Shown: piece after piece, positions 14,070 to 21,411 of the stretch | Position numbering within the stretch: the stretch's first letter is position 1 | How the letters are laid out: each line of letters opens with the position of its first letter | DNA from: JAUYIV01 sp040882645 | GTDB lineage: Bacteria; Actinomycetota; Acidimicrobiia; Spongiisociales; UBA11373 | Assembly (NCBI GenBank): GCA_040882645.1 | Contig: JBBEAX010000051.1 | Span: forward strand, 1 to 24,156 | DNA length: 24,156 nucleotides | Direction of reading: 5' to 3' | Position numbers and translations under genes: made by a program | Notes under the pieces: generated by a model | What the model saw: only the letters and a program-made list of their open reading frames with translations | What the model was told of the DNA's origin: nothing | Database searches by the model: none

Positions 14070-14848
14070 GAGCGATAGCCGTGAGCTCCGCAATGCTCTG
14101 CGCCGTCAGTCTCGGAATCCCTCGGGTGTACCGATCGTTCTCGCTGCGTCCCCGCCTTGCCGTCGACCTCGGCGCCAGCGCGGTGGTCGGTGTATTGAGC
14201 GCAGCATTCGCTTCGTCGGCTGGCCTGCCCGACGTGGTGGCAATCGCCGCAGGGGTCCTCGTCGCTCCACTGCCGGTGTCGGCACGACGCTCGGTTCGCC
14301 GGAGGGAGACGATGCGTGAAGCCTCGCGGTGGCCCGACTTCCTGGCCGCGGTGAGGGCTCGCATCTCCACCGGTGCCTCGCTCCCCGAGGCGACCCGTGC
14401 CGCCGCCCGCCACCTGGGTGGCCGCTTTGCCGAGATCGACCGCGGGCGCGGCGAGCACTTCGCAGCAGGGCTCGAACGCGTTCGCTCGGAGTGGGCAGAC
14501 CCCCTCGCCGATCGTGTCCTCACCACGCTGTCGATCGCTGCCGGCGTCGGCGGCCGACATGTGGATTCAGTCCTCGCCGCGCTCGCCGTTTCGATCGGTG
14601 ACGAACTGCGGCTCCGCCGTGCACACGACGCCGCCCTCACCCAACAGCGACTCACGGCGGGTATCGCCCTGGTTGCCCCGTGGGCGATGCTCGGTCTGAG
14701 CATCGCCACCAATCCGACTGCCACCCAGTCGTATTCGACACCCACCGGAACTCGAATCGTGATCGGAGGCCTGGCCGCGACCGTGACGGGGTTCCTCCTC
14801 GCGCGCCGATCGGCGCGCCTGTCAGAACCGCCGAGGCTCTTCTCGTGA
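14066..14848 (+). CDS. tadB: TadB-like type II secretion F-domain membrane protein
   Basis: The 260-residue inner-membrane platform protein has two hydrophobic segments near 34-72, a cytoplasmic helical T2SSF domain (about 88-190: WPDFLAAVRARISTGASLPE, GVGGRHVDSVLAALA) and two C-terminal membrane helices (about 207-226 and 240-257). It should interact with TadA and TadC to move pilin subunits. The start overlaps the TadA stop (ATGA at 14066) and its stop overlaps the TadC start (GTGA), implying coupled synthesis of the paired platform proteins. Confidence 0.9.
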   Translation: MRAIAVSSAMLCAVSLGIPRVYRSFSLRPRLAVDLGASAVVGVLSAAFASSAGLPDVVAIAAGVLVAPLPVSARRSVRRRETMREASRWPDFLAAVRARISTGASLPEATRAAARHLGGRFAEIDRGRGEHFAAGLERVRSEWADPLADRVLTTLSIAAGVGGRHVDSVLAALAVSIGDELRLRRAHDAALTQQRLTAGIALVAPWAMLGLSIATNPTATQSYSTPTGTRIVIGGLAATVTGFLLARRSARLSEPPRLFS

Positions 14849-15564
14849 CTGCCGTATTCATTTCGACGGGGGTGTTCCTTCTCATCGCTTCATTGCATTC
14901 CCGGGTCGTGTCCATCGGTGACTACCTGGGCTCGCCGCAACCGGAGCACGTGCGGCGCTTTCGCCTTCCTCCGGCTGGTCCGGCGGTGGCGGGCGCCGCG
15001 TTCGGAGTCGTTGCAGCGATGGCTCTCGATCCAACGAACACTGCATCGCTCGCGGTGATCGGGATCCTCGGAGGCACCATCGTCGGCCGGGCAGCAAGAA
15101 CGACGGCGCGCGAGCGTCGATCGGCGCGGCTCGCCCAGGAGCTGCCCACGGTTGCCGACACCATCGCCCTTCACGTGCTGGCCGGAGAGTCCGTGGCGAC
15201 TGCCGTCTCCCGCTTTGTCGCCGCGAGCCGCGGAGTTGCCGCCGATGAATTCAAGGCCGTCCTCGACTCGGAGTCGGGGCTCGAAGATGCGCTTCGGCAG
15301 GCCGCGCGGCACACCGTTTATCCCGAAGCCGCCCGCTTGTACGACCTTCTCGGTCACGCTCACCGCACGGGCGGGGGCCTGTCTGATGCCCTCACGGCAC
15401 TCGCCGCCGACTACCGGGCGCAGCTGACCCGCGAGCTCACCGCCGAAGGGGGCCGCCGTGCTCTCACGACGTACGGCCCCATCCTCGCGCTCATGATCCC
15501 GGTGACCCTGCTGTTCCTGATGTACCCGACGCTCGCGGGGTTGAACGCCCTGTCACGACCATGA
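14845..15564 (+). CDS. tadC: TadC-like type II secretion F-domain membrane protein
   Basis: The 239-residue partner of TadB has an N-terminal membrane helix (about 2-17), hydrophobic segments near 44-75, a T2SSF domain (LPTVADTIALHVLAGESVAT; LYDLLGHAHRTGGGLSDALT) and a C-terminal membrane helix (ILALMIPVTLLFLMYPTLAG). GTG 14845 overlaps the TadB stop; a longer in-frame extension lies wholly within TadB and is rejected. The pilin gene follows after 12 bp, the first non-overlapping junction in the operon, where separate expression of pilin would make sense. Confidence 0.9.
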   Translation: MTAVFISTGVFLLIASLHSRVVSIGDYLGSPQPEHVRRFRLPPAGPAVAGAAFGVVAAMALDPTNTASLAVIGILGGTIVGRAARTTARERRSARLAQELPTVADTIALHVLAGESVATAVSRFVAASRGVAADEFKAVLDSESGLEDALRQAARHTVYPEAARLYDLLGHAHRTGGGLSDALTALAADYRAQLTRELTAEGGRRALTTYGPILALMIPVTLLFLMYPTLAGLNALSRP

Positions 15565-15576
15565 AAGGAAAGCACC

Positions 15577-15750
15577 ATGCTCCGACTCCATCGCCTCAAC
15601 CAGGACCAGCGAGGCGTCACAACCGTGGAATGGCTGGGAATGGCCGCAATCGCCGTCCTGGTGATCGCGGTCCTTCTCCCACAGGTTCGCTCCGCCGCGA
15701 GCGATCTCTGGAACTCGATTGCGGGCCAGATGAGCGGCTTCTTCTCGTAG
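15577..15750 (+). CDS. flp: Flp-type major pilin, 57 aa
   Basis: Short Flp/Fap prepilin. A 13-residue basic leader ends QDQRG, followed by VTTVEWLGMAAIAVLVIAVL, giving prepilin-peptidase cleavage after Gly13 and the required Glu at +5. Most Flp pilins have Glu-Tyr at +5/+6; here it is Glu-Trp. The hydrophobic helix spans about 19-35 and the mature subunit would be 44 residues, normal for Flp pilins. GGAAAG 5-10 nt upstream of ATG 15577 is a fair ribosome site. It sits between TadC and the minor pilins, with no prepilin peptidase gene in the window, so maturation depends on one elsewhere. Confidence 0.93.
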   Translation: MLRLHRLNQDQRGVTTVEWLGMAAIAVLVIAVLLPQVRSAASDLWNSIAGQMSGFFS

Positions 15751-15770
15751 ACGAGTCGGGAACCGCGATC

Positions 15771-16109
15771 GTGGAGGAGGTGGCCGCGATGGCGGCCACC
15801 TTCATCCTTCTTCTGCTCCTCGTCCAGGTTGCGATGGCCATGACTGCCCGGTCGGCCGCGGACGCGGTCGTGGCATCGGCGGCGCGGCGAGCGGCGCTAC
15901 CCGGGGTCGATCTCGCCGCAGAAACGGTGCGTCTCGAGGAGGCGCTCGCAGGCGTTGTCCCCGGTGCGGACGCCGTGCTCGCCGAAGTCAGGCTCACCGG
16001 GTCGGCGGCCGTCGCCACTGCGAGTTTCAGATGGACCCCGCCGGGCCCGGTCTTGACCAGCCTGACCATCGTGCTGCGAGCGGAGATACCGCGTGTCATC
16101 GAACCGTGA
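15771..16109 (+). CDS. TadE-like minor pilin (start uncertain)
   Basis: The frame carries the N-terminal pilin-like helix EEVAAMAATFILLLLLVQVA followed by SAADAVVASAARRAALPGVD and a beta-rich C-terminus, matching TadE-type pseudopilins. The processing motif (Ser-Gly, then Thr-Ala-Ile-Val-Glu) is encoded at 15756-15776, so Glu at +5 is kept. However, the first usable start after the pilin gene is GTG 15771, inside that motif. The earlier in-frame ATGs (15561, 15630) would overlap the pilin gene heavily. The coordinates given use GTG 15771, although the biological start may lie upstream. The stop overlaps the next gene by 17 bp. Confidence 0.75.
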   Translation: MEEVAAMAATFILLLLLVQVAMAMTARSAADAVVASAARRAALPGVDLAAETVRLEEALAGVVPGADAVLAEVRLTGSAAVATASFRWTPPGPVLTSLTIVLRAEIPRVIEP

Positions 16110-16461
16110 CGGCGGATCTGCGATCGTCGCCGATCTGGTGATCGGCGCCTCGATCGTTCTCGTGCTTGCGGCAGCAGCAGCAGCCACCGGGCTGATCATC
16201 GACGCAGGCCAGGCTTCACGGGAGGCGGCCCGGGCGGCCGCGGTCGAGCTGGCACGGGGTGTGAGAACCGATGCCGCGGTACGCCGGGCGGAAAGGCTCG
16301 CCCCACCGAACGCCAGTGTGGACCATGAGGTCGCCGCTGGCATGGTGAGGGTCGTAGTGCGAGCTGAGGTGCGTCTCCCGCATCCTGTCCTTATGTCCAA
16401 GCGCCTGACCATCGTCTCCCACGCGGTTGTTCCGATCGCGCCATACCGGTCCGGTCGATGA
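16093..16461 (+). CDS. TadE/TadF-like minor pilin
   Basis: The 122-residue protein starts SSNRDGGSAIVADLVIGASI with a long hydrophobic helix (about 14-37), again a pilin-like N-terminus with possible cleavage after Gly8. The +5 position is Ala rather than Glu, so processing or filament insertion may differ. After the helix come ASREAARAAAVELARG and a beta-rich C-terminus. GTG 16093 has GGAG at 16082-16085 and lies inside the end of the TadE gene. The stop overlaps the next start (ATGA at 16458). Confidence 0.82.
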   Translation: MSSNRDGGSAIVADLVIGASIVLVLAAAAAATGLIIDAGQASREAARAAAVELARGVRTDAAVRRAERLAPPNASVDHEVAAGMVRVVVRAEVRLPHPVLMSKRLTIVSHAVVPIAPYRSGR

Positions 16462-16847
16462 ACGACGACGGGGCTGCCCACCTCACAATCGTCGCGTTGC
16501 TCTTCGGCGGAATGTTGATGCTTGGTGTCGCCGTGGACATCTCCCGGTTCGGTGCGTCATGGCGTGAGGCCTCGCACCTCGCCGCTACCGCCGCCGAAGC
16601 CGGGGCGGGGTGGATCGACGAGGAGGCCGCATATGGCGGCGAAATTCTCATCGACCGTAGCCGAGCCCGATCTGCCGCTCGAGCCGTGGCAACTGGGCCT
16701 GGACACCAGGTTGCCACCGACATCACCGAGTCGAGGGTGTGCGTCTCCGTGTCGATTCAGGTGAGGCCGACGTTGCTCTCGATCGTGGGCGCCTCGAGCA
16801 AGTGGGCGACGGCCCGCTCGTGTGCAGAACCCCGCCGGGTCCCCTAG
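16458..16847 (+). CDS. TadG-like pilus assembly protein / third minor pilin
   Basis: The 129-residue protein reads NDDGAAHLTIVALLFGGMLM with a membrane helix at about 9-26, then ISRFGASWREASHLAATAAEAGAGWID, the helix seen in TadG/TadE-type proteins and helicase/secretion-neighbourhood TadE-like proteins. It lacks the large C-terminal von Willebrand-like domain of proteobacterial TadG, so it is a small relative. It is the last gene of the operon; its TAG overlaps the convergent kinase stop in a shared CTAG (16844-16847). Confidence 0.8.
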   Translation: MNDDGAAHLTIVALLFGGMLMLGVAVDISRFGASWREASHLAATAAEAGAGWIDEEAAYGGEILIDRSRARSAARAVATGPGHQVATDITESRVCVSVSIQVRPTLLSIVGASSKWATARSCAEPRRVP

Positions 16848-18541
16848 AACCCCACTGCCTGCTCGGCGAGCGCTGAGGGTTCGATGACGCATTCTCCGCC
16901 TCCGGTCACCGGCAGGGTCAACTCGAATGCGGCGCCCTTGCCGGTGCCGACCAGCCGCAGGTCGCCGCCCATCAGGCGGGCGAGTTCGCGAGACAGCCAC
17001 AGCCCGATGCCGGTGGAGGTGGGCAGGCCCTCAGGGTTGGGGCCTGATCGGTAACGGTCGAACAGCTTGGGCACCTCGGCTACCCCAACGCCCGGGCCGG
17101 AATCCTGGACCCTCACCCGCACTTGCACGCCGTCCGCCTCGATCGTCACCTCGATCGGAGGCAGGCCGTGCCGTACCGAGTTGTCGAACAGGTTGCGGAG
17201 TATCTGGCGGAGGCGGGCCGGGTCGGCGAACGCCGAGGCGTTGCCGCTCACCGTGGTGGGGCTCGAGCGAACGATCGCCGCCTGGTCCGCAATCTTCTTC
17301 ACCTCGGCGGCGAGGTTGTCGATTGCCCGGCACGTGATCGGCACCACTCCGTGCTGCTGGAGACGGGCGACAACGAGCAGGTCCTGGACGATCCCCTCCA
17401 TCGCGTCGGCCTCGTCGGCGATGAAGTCGATCATCTCCACCTGGTCGGCCCGACTCAGCTCGCCGCTCCCCTCCCGCAGGGCGTCGGCAAACCCGACGAT
17501 CGAGGTGAGCGGGGTCCGTAGCTCATGGCTCACGGTGGCGAGGAAGTCGTCCTTCTGGCGGTTGAGTGAACGCATCTTGTCTACCTCGCTCTGCTGGCGG
17601 AGGCGGGCGCTAACCGCCAACACCGCCGCGGCGAGCGCGGCGCCCATGGCAATGCCCACGCTGATGATCAGCATCACGGTCCACAGATTGGGCGACCCTC
17701 CGGTGGACACAACGTCGATCCGCCAGGTGCGATTGGCGGCGCGGACCGACTCCGACCAAGCACCTTCGGGGGTACGCGGAGCCCCACCGGTGAGGTCGTG
17801 GATCCTCAGTTCGAGTTCATCCTCCACCCCGGGTAACAATGCGGCGGCGAGCACCGCGTCGATGTCCATAGCCGTGGCGACCACTCCCCTCACCGTGCCG
17901 TCCGCACGAAAGACTGGCTGAGAGATCACCCACCCCTCTTTGGCCGACACCGGAAACACGAGGAAGCCCGAGGCAGACAGTCGGCCCGTCTTCAAGGTTC
18001 GCTCGATCGCCGCGGCGAACTCCGGGTCGCTGCCCGCATCAAAGCCCCAAGCAGGCAGGTCGTCCACGGACCACCAGAACTGGATGGGGTGGTACGTGTC
18101 CCGCAAACCGACTGCGACCGGCTCTCCTTCGTCGACCTCGAACACGAAGGCCCCCGGATGGTTCCTGGCCAGCTCCAACTCGAAGCCGGCGATTTCGGGC
18201 TGGTCGACGGCGGCGACGAATCCCATACCAAACATGCCCTCGGTCAGCCCGATGTCCTCGACGAAGCTGCTGAATTCCTGCTCTGTCACGTGAACGCTGG
18301 CGTGGAACAGGGCGGTGACCGCACTGGCGTGGGCTCCGGCGTCGTGGATCATCACAGCAAGGTTGGCGCTCATCGCCTCGGCGCGGGTGGCCAGCAGCTC
18401 CTCGTCTCGATGGGCCTGCGAAACGGCGTAACTCAGTGCGGCGATGATGGAGCCGACGACGCAAAGGACGAAAAGGGCCACCGCCCACCGCATTGCAGCA
18501 TGGCGTCCGCTCGCGGCTTTACCGCGCCTGAGATGGATCAC
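16844..18541 (-). CDS. CHASE-domain sensor histidine kinase
   Basis: The 565-residue membrane kinase has a helix at about 19-40, an extracytoplasmic CHASE-like sensor (about 70-235, including MGFVAAVDQPEIAGFELELA and GWVISQPVFRADGTVRGVV), a second membrane helix near 287-311, a HisKA domain with TVSHELRTPLTSIVG (His339), and an HATPase domain with N-box RNLFDNSVRHG (449-459), G1 VQDSGPGVG and G2 TGIGLWLSRELARLMGG. The motifs are intact. CHASE domains bind small ligands; the ligand here is unknown. No response regulator is adjacent. GTG 18541 is preceded by AAGGCGAG. A perfect 9-bp inverted repeat lies just upstream. It is convergent with, and abuts, the pilus operon. Confidence 0.93.
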   Translation of the reverse strand: MIHLRRGKAASGRHAAMRWAVALFVLCVVGSIIAALSYAVSQAHRDEELLATRAEAMSANLAVMIHDAGAHASAVTALFHASVHVTEQEFSSFVEDIGLTEGMFGMGFVAAVDQPEIAGFELELARNHPGAFVFEVDEGEPVAVGLRDTYHPIQFWWSVDDLPAWGFDAGSDPEFAAAIERTLKTGRLSASGFLVFPVSAKEGWVISQPVFRADGTVRGVVATAMDIDAVLAAALLPGVEDELELRIHDLTGGAPRTPEGAWSESVRAANRTWRIDVVSTGGSPNLWTVMLIISVGIAMGAALAAAVLAVSARLRQQSEVDKMRSLNRQKDDFLATVSHELRTPLTSIVGFADALREGSGELSRADQVEMIDFIADEADAMEGIVQDLLVVARLQQHGVVPITCRAIDNLAAEVKKIADQAAIVRSSPTTVSGNASAFADPARLRQILRNLFDNSVRHGLPPIEVTIEADGVQVRVRVQDSGPGVGVAEVPKLFDRYRSGPNPEGLPTSTGIGLWLSRELARLMGGDLRLVGTGKGAAFELTLPVTGGGECVIEPSALAEQAVGF

Positions 18542-18552
18542 CTCGCCTTATC

Positions 18553-18586
18553 GGCGGGTTCGACGGTTCAGTTGAGAGAACCCGCC
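18553..18586. promoter_or_regulatory. Inverted repeat in divergent promoter region of CHASE kinase
   Basis: Perfect 9-bp arms GGCGGGTTC (18553-18561) and GAACCCGCC (18578-18586) separated by 16 nt sit 11 bp from the kinase GTG, in the 148-bp spacer shared with the divergent DUF2332 gene. It could be a 5'-UTR hairpin or a dimeric operator. Confidence 0.45.
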
Positions 18587-18689
18587 AGCAGCGGGAACGA
18601 CCCACGGCGTCAGAAACGACGGCTCACAACCAGAGCCGCCCTCGTGGACGGCGCAACGTAACGAGCAGACACCGGTAGCGTCGCCGACG

Positions 18690-19736
18690 ATGCTCAACCG
18701 TGAACTCCCCGAGGGTGGACGGCTGCCAGAGCGGCTGCGCGGGTGGGCCGAGCGAGTGGCGGACGAATCGCCCATTTACGCCACTTTGTCGGCAGCAACC
18801 GCCGACGACGAGGTCGCATTGGCGATCATCGGTGAGTCCCCCAGCAGCCAGCCGCAGCCCCACCTGCTGTTCGCCGCGGTCCAGTACCTGCTGCTCGACG
18901 GCAAAGGGCAGGGCCTAGCCACCCACTATCCCGCGGTGGCCGGTGCGGGGGCCAGGCCGCACGGCGACCTCGTCGGATTGTTCCGCGATTTCGTCAGGGA
19001 CCATCGAGTGCGCCTCACCGAACTCGTGGCGACCCGCCGGGTGCAGACCAACGAGGTCCGCCGGTGCACCACCTTGCTCCCCGCCTTCACCGCGGCCAGA
19101 CCGGACGACCGGCCACTGGCTCTCATCGAGGTCGGCGCCAGCGCCGGCCTCAACCTGCTCTTCGATCGCTACCGCTACGACTACGGGACGGTGCGCACCG
19201 GACCTGAGGACTCACCGCTCACACTTGATTGCCAGGTGCGGTCCGGCGTGCCCCCGGTGCCCGACCGGATGCCTCAGGTGGCCTGGAGGCTCGGCCTCGA
19301 CTTGCACCCGATCGATGTCCACGACCACGACGCGGTGCGGTGGGGACGGGCGCTGATCTGGCCCGAGCAGTTGGACCGGGTGGCCCGCTTCGAGACAGCG
19401 GTGGAGATCGCCCGTGGTGACCCTCCCCCAATGGTGAAAGGAGATGCCCTCGAACTGCTCCCCGCCGCCATCGCCGCGACCCCCTCCGACGCAGCGGTAC
19501 TCGTCTATCACTCGTACGTTCTCAACCAGTGGGCACCCGAAGACCGGAGCCGCCTCGAGGAGCTGCTGGTGACCCAATCCCGCACCCGACCGATCGACCG
19601 GATCTCGGTGGAGATGGAGACGCGCGGCGTTGCCTACCCGGCCATCATCCACACGCGGTACTCCAGCGGAGAAGCCATCCCCCGCCGCCTCGGCACCGCC
19701 CACTACCACGGGGTGTGGCTGCGGTGGGAGGCGTAG
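18690..19736 (+). CDS. DUF2332 family protein
   Basis: The 348-residue cytoplasmic protein matches the actinobacterial and proteobacterial DUF2332 family (function unknown). Recognisable features are SPIYATLSAA near the N-terminus, QYLLLDG, the IEVGASAGLNLLFDRY block (146-161), which resembles the glycine-rich nucleotide loop of SAM-dependent methyltransferases, VLVYHSYVLNQW, and the closing GTAHYHGVWLRW. A methyltransferase-like fold is likely but activity is not known. Start is ATG 18690 with no strong ribosome site. The NTF2-like pseudogene follows 29 bp downstream. Confidence 0.88.
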   Translation: MLNRELPEGGRLPERLRGWAERVADESPIYATLSAATADDEVALAIIGESPSSQPQPHLLFAAVQYLLLDGKGQGLATHYPAVAGAGARPHGDLVGLFRDFVRDHRVRLTELVATRRVQTNEVRRCTTLLPAFTAARPDDRPLALIEVGASAGLNLLFDRYRYDYGTVRTGPEDSPLTLDCQVRSGVPPVPDRMPQVAWRLGLDLHPIDVHDHDAVRWGRALIWPEQLDRVARFETAVEIARGDPPPMVKGDALELLPAAIAATPSDAAVLVYHSYVLNQWAPEDRSRLEELLVTQSRTRPIDRISVEMETRGVAYPAIIHTRYSSGEAIPRRLGTAHYHGVWLRWEA

Positions 19737-19765
19737 CCGACTTCGGGGCGGCGTAGCCTCGGCCG

Positions 19766-20155
19766 ATGACGACCGACTTCGAGGCTGCCCTCACCACCTT
19801 CTCCGATAGCTTCGCTGCCGGCGACGCCGACCGATTTCTGGAGCTCTTCGCCGATGACGCTCGGGTCCTTCTCCACGAGCAACCGGCACTCTTGGGGCTG
19901 CCAGCGATATCGGAGTCCTTCGTCGAGCTGTTCGCCGGTGTCGACACGTCCGCCTTCGCCATCGAACTCGACGTCGTAGACGTCTCGGGCGACCGCGCAT
20001 AGGTGCTCGCCTCGTTCACCGAGACGCTCGTCATACGGGATGGCCCGACTGTCGACGTGGACGGACGGATCGTCATCTACTGGCGGCGTGACCTCGAGGG
20101 GTGGCGAGTGATCCGGGTGCTCACGTCCAGGGCGGCTTCAGACCGAATCCGTTAG
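19766..20155 (+). pseudogene. NTF2/SnoaL-like (DUF4440-type) gene with one in-frame TAG
   Basis: From ATG 19766 the frame encodes TDFEAALTTFSDSFAAGDAD, FLELFADDARVLLHEQPALLG and ELDVVDVSGDRA, then a TAG at 20000-20002. In the same frame it continues VLASFTETLVIRDG, VDVDGRIVIYWRRDLEGWRV and ends at TAG 20153. The whole is 129 codons plus stop, the usual length of a SnoaL-like/NTF2 cone domain, and the part after the TAG holds the final beta strands. A TGG to TAG change would restore a Trp, so this is either a recent nonsense mutation or a base error. Its final stop overlaps the methyltransferase stop, the tight convergent arrangement expected of a real gene end. Confidence 0.8.
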
Positions 20156-21042
20156 ATTCGCCGCGCCGCTTCGACCCTCGCCCTAGCGATCTCGATGTAG
20201 TCGGGTTGGTTGTCGTAGCCGATGAAGTGGCGGCCGGTCTCCACCGCGGCCACCGCGGTGGAGCCCGATCCCATGAAGGGGTCGAGCACCAGGTCGCCCT
20301 CAAAGGTGTACAGCTCGATAAGGCGGCGGGGCAGCTCGACCGGGAACGGGGCGGGATGGCCCAGGCGGCGGGCCGAGGCGGGCTTGATGTTCCACACCGA
20401 GGTGGTGGCGGCGAGGAACTCGTCCTTGGTGATCGAGTCGGGGCCGACCCGAGCGCGGCTGTAGGACCCCTTCGACGCCACCAACACATACTCGTGGACA
20501 TCACGCAGGGTGGGATTCTTGGCCGACCGCCACGAGCCCCAGGCGCATGAGCCGCCGGCGCCGGCGGCCTTCACCCAGACGATCTCCCCTCGCATCAGAA
20601 AGCCGATGTCGTGCATCAACCCGGCGACGTGGTGGTTGAGCGGCAGGTAGGGCTTCCGCCCCAGGTTGGCGACGTTCACCGACGCCCGGCCACCCGGCTC
20701 GAGCACCCGGAAGGTCTCCTTCAGCACCCGGTGAAGCAGGTCGAGGTAGTCGGCCAGAGAGAGGTCCTCGTCGTATTCCTTGCCCACGTTGTAGGGCGGC
20801 GAGGTGATCATCAGGGCGACGCAGTCATCGGGGACGATCTCCATCACCTCGGACGAACCGCAGATCAACCGGTCGAGGATATCCACAGGCACCGGCTGGG
20901 GCTCTCCGAGGACGGTCTCCGGGGCATGGTCGAGCAGACGGCGGCGATAGAACGCCGAGGCGTCGTGGCTCTCCCTCTTTCCTGCGCCGAAACTGGCGGT
21001 CTCCGTCGCCACCGCGCGTGACCTCCCGATGCGAAGAGTCAC
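20152..21042 (-). CDS. Beta-class site-specific DNA methyltransferase
   Basis: The 296-residue enzyme transfers a methyl group from SAM to DNA. Motif IV TSPPYNVGKEY (SPPY at 81-84) precedes the SAM-binding motif I LDPFMGSGST (253-262), the beta-class order. SPPY favours N4-cytosine methylation, though N6-adenine is possible. FYRRRLLDHAPETV near the N-terminus is typical of this group. No restriction endonuclease lies beside it, so it is a solitary methyltransferase, possibly regulatory. The start is uncertain: GTG 21042 is used because residues further upstream come from spacer DNA. A TTGTCCACA box (21052-21060) lies 10 bp before it. The stop overlaps that of the NTF2-like gene. Confidence 0.93.
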   Translation of the reverse strand: MTLRIGRSRAVATETASFGAGKRESHDASAFYRRRLLDHAPETVLGEPQPVPVDILDRLICGSSEVMEIVPDDCVALMITSPPYNVGKEYDEDLSLADYLDLLHRVLKETFRVLEPGGRASVNVANLGRKPYLPLNHHVAGLMHDIGFLMRGEIVWVKAAGAGGSCAWGSWRSAKNPTLRDVHEYVLVASKGSYSRARVGPDSITKDEFLAATTSVWNIKPASARRLGHPAPFPVELPRRLIELYTFEGDLVLDPFMGSGSTAVAAVETGRHFIGYDNQPDYIEIARARVEAARRI

Positions 21043-21051
21043 CCTATCAAG

Positions 21052-21060
21052 TTGTCCACA
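21052..21060 (+). promoter_or_regulatory. Perfect actinobacterial-type DnaA box
   Basis: TTGTCCACA matches the Streptomyces-type DnaA-box consensus exactly and lies about 10 bp upstream of the proposed methyltransferase start. A single copy is not an origin. It could make the gene DnaA-responsive, or be chance. Confidence 0.35.
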
Positions 21061-21106
21061 GGGAGTTGGGGATTGGAAGAGGGGGCGTCGCTCTGCGCCA
21101 CCCCCG

Positions 21107-21201
21107 CAATTCGCGATTTGCAATTCGACAGAACGCGTGAGAAGTCCCGAAGGATCAGTCGGCGTTCTTGAGTCTTGCTACTTGATTCTTGCTACTTCAT
21201 C
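21107..21201. repeat. Heptamer arrays CAATTCG-type and CTTGATT/CTTGCTA-type
   Basis: CAATTCG, CGATTTG, CAATTCG stand in register at 21107-21127. A second array, CTTGAGT, CTTGCTA, CTTGATT, CTTGCTA, CTTCATC, fills 21167-21201 and runs into the stop codon (21200-21202, reverse strand) of the zinc-ribbon gene. The units match the CTTGATT family at 2505-2525. Confidence 0.85.
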
Positions 21202-21361
21202 AGGCGGATTGGCTGAGTTCGGTGGCTACCGGGGTCTCTACCCGGGCGTCCTGGATCAAGGCGATGATCTCCTGCCAATCTGCGTTGATGGCGCAATTGC
21301 CACAGAAGAAGGCCTCGCCACGCTTGACGACCGCATCGCCGCCGCACTGGGTGCATTCCAT
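21200..21361 (-). CDS. Small zinc-ribbon protein, 53 aa
   Basis: From ATG 21361 the frame encodes MECTQCGGDAVVKRGEAFFC followed by GNCAINADWQEII and a 25-residue tail ending SQSA. CxxC (Cys3, Cys6) and CxxC (Cys20, Cys23) separated by 13 residues form a classic zinc ribbon. The function is unknown; such proteins are often accessory to nucleic-acid or protein-assembly machines. No strong ribosome site is seen, and it lies between heptamer and decamer arrays, with the stop codon formed at the array edge. It lies in the same orientation as the Fe-S oxidoreductase gene upstream (300 bp away) and the methyltransferase downstream. Confidence 0.75.
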   Translation of the reverse strand: MECTQCGGDAVVKRGEAFFCGNCAINADWQEIIALIQDARVETPVATELSQSA

Positions 21362-21411
21362 AACAGCGTTTCGGCCGAACCGGCGCGCCTCATAAGGAGA
21401 ATCGGGGGATG

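Noticed and set aside
15561..15770. N-terminal 70 residues of the 182-codon frame as part of the TadE-like protein
   Set aside because: They read through the pilin gene in another frame and are Pro/Arg-rich without structure. The flp frame is a textbook prepilin. The true TadE start remains open.
20152..21123. Restriction-modification system
   Set aside because: Only a methyltransferase is present; neither flank encodes an endonuclease or specificity subunit.
21043..21123. N-terminal extension of the methyltransferase from 21123
   Set aside because: The extra 27 residues are encoded by spacer DNA overlapping the CAATTCG heptamer array and carry no conserved methyltransferase sequence.
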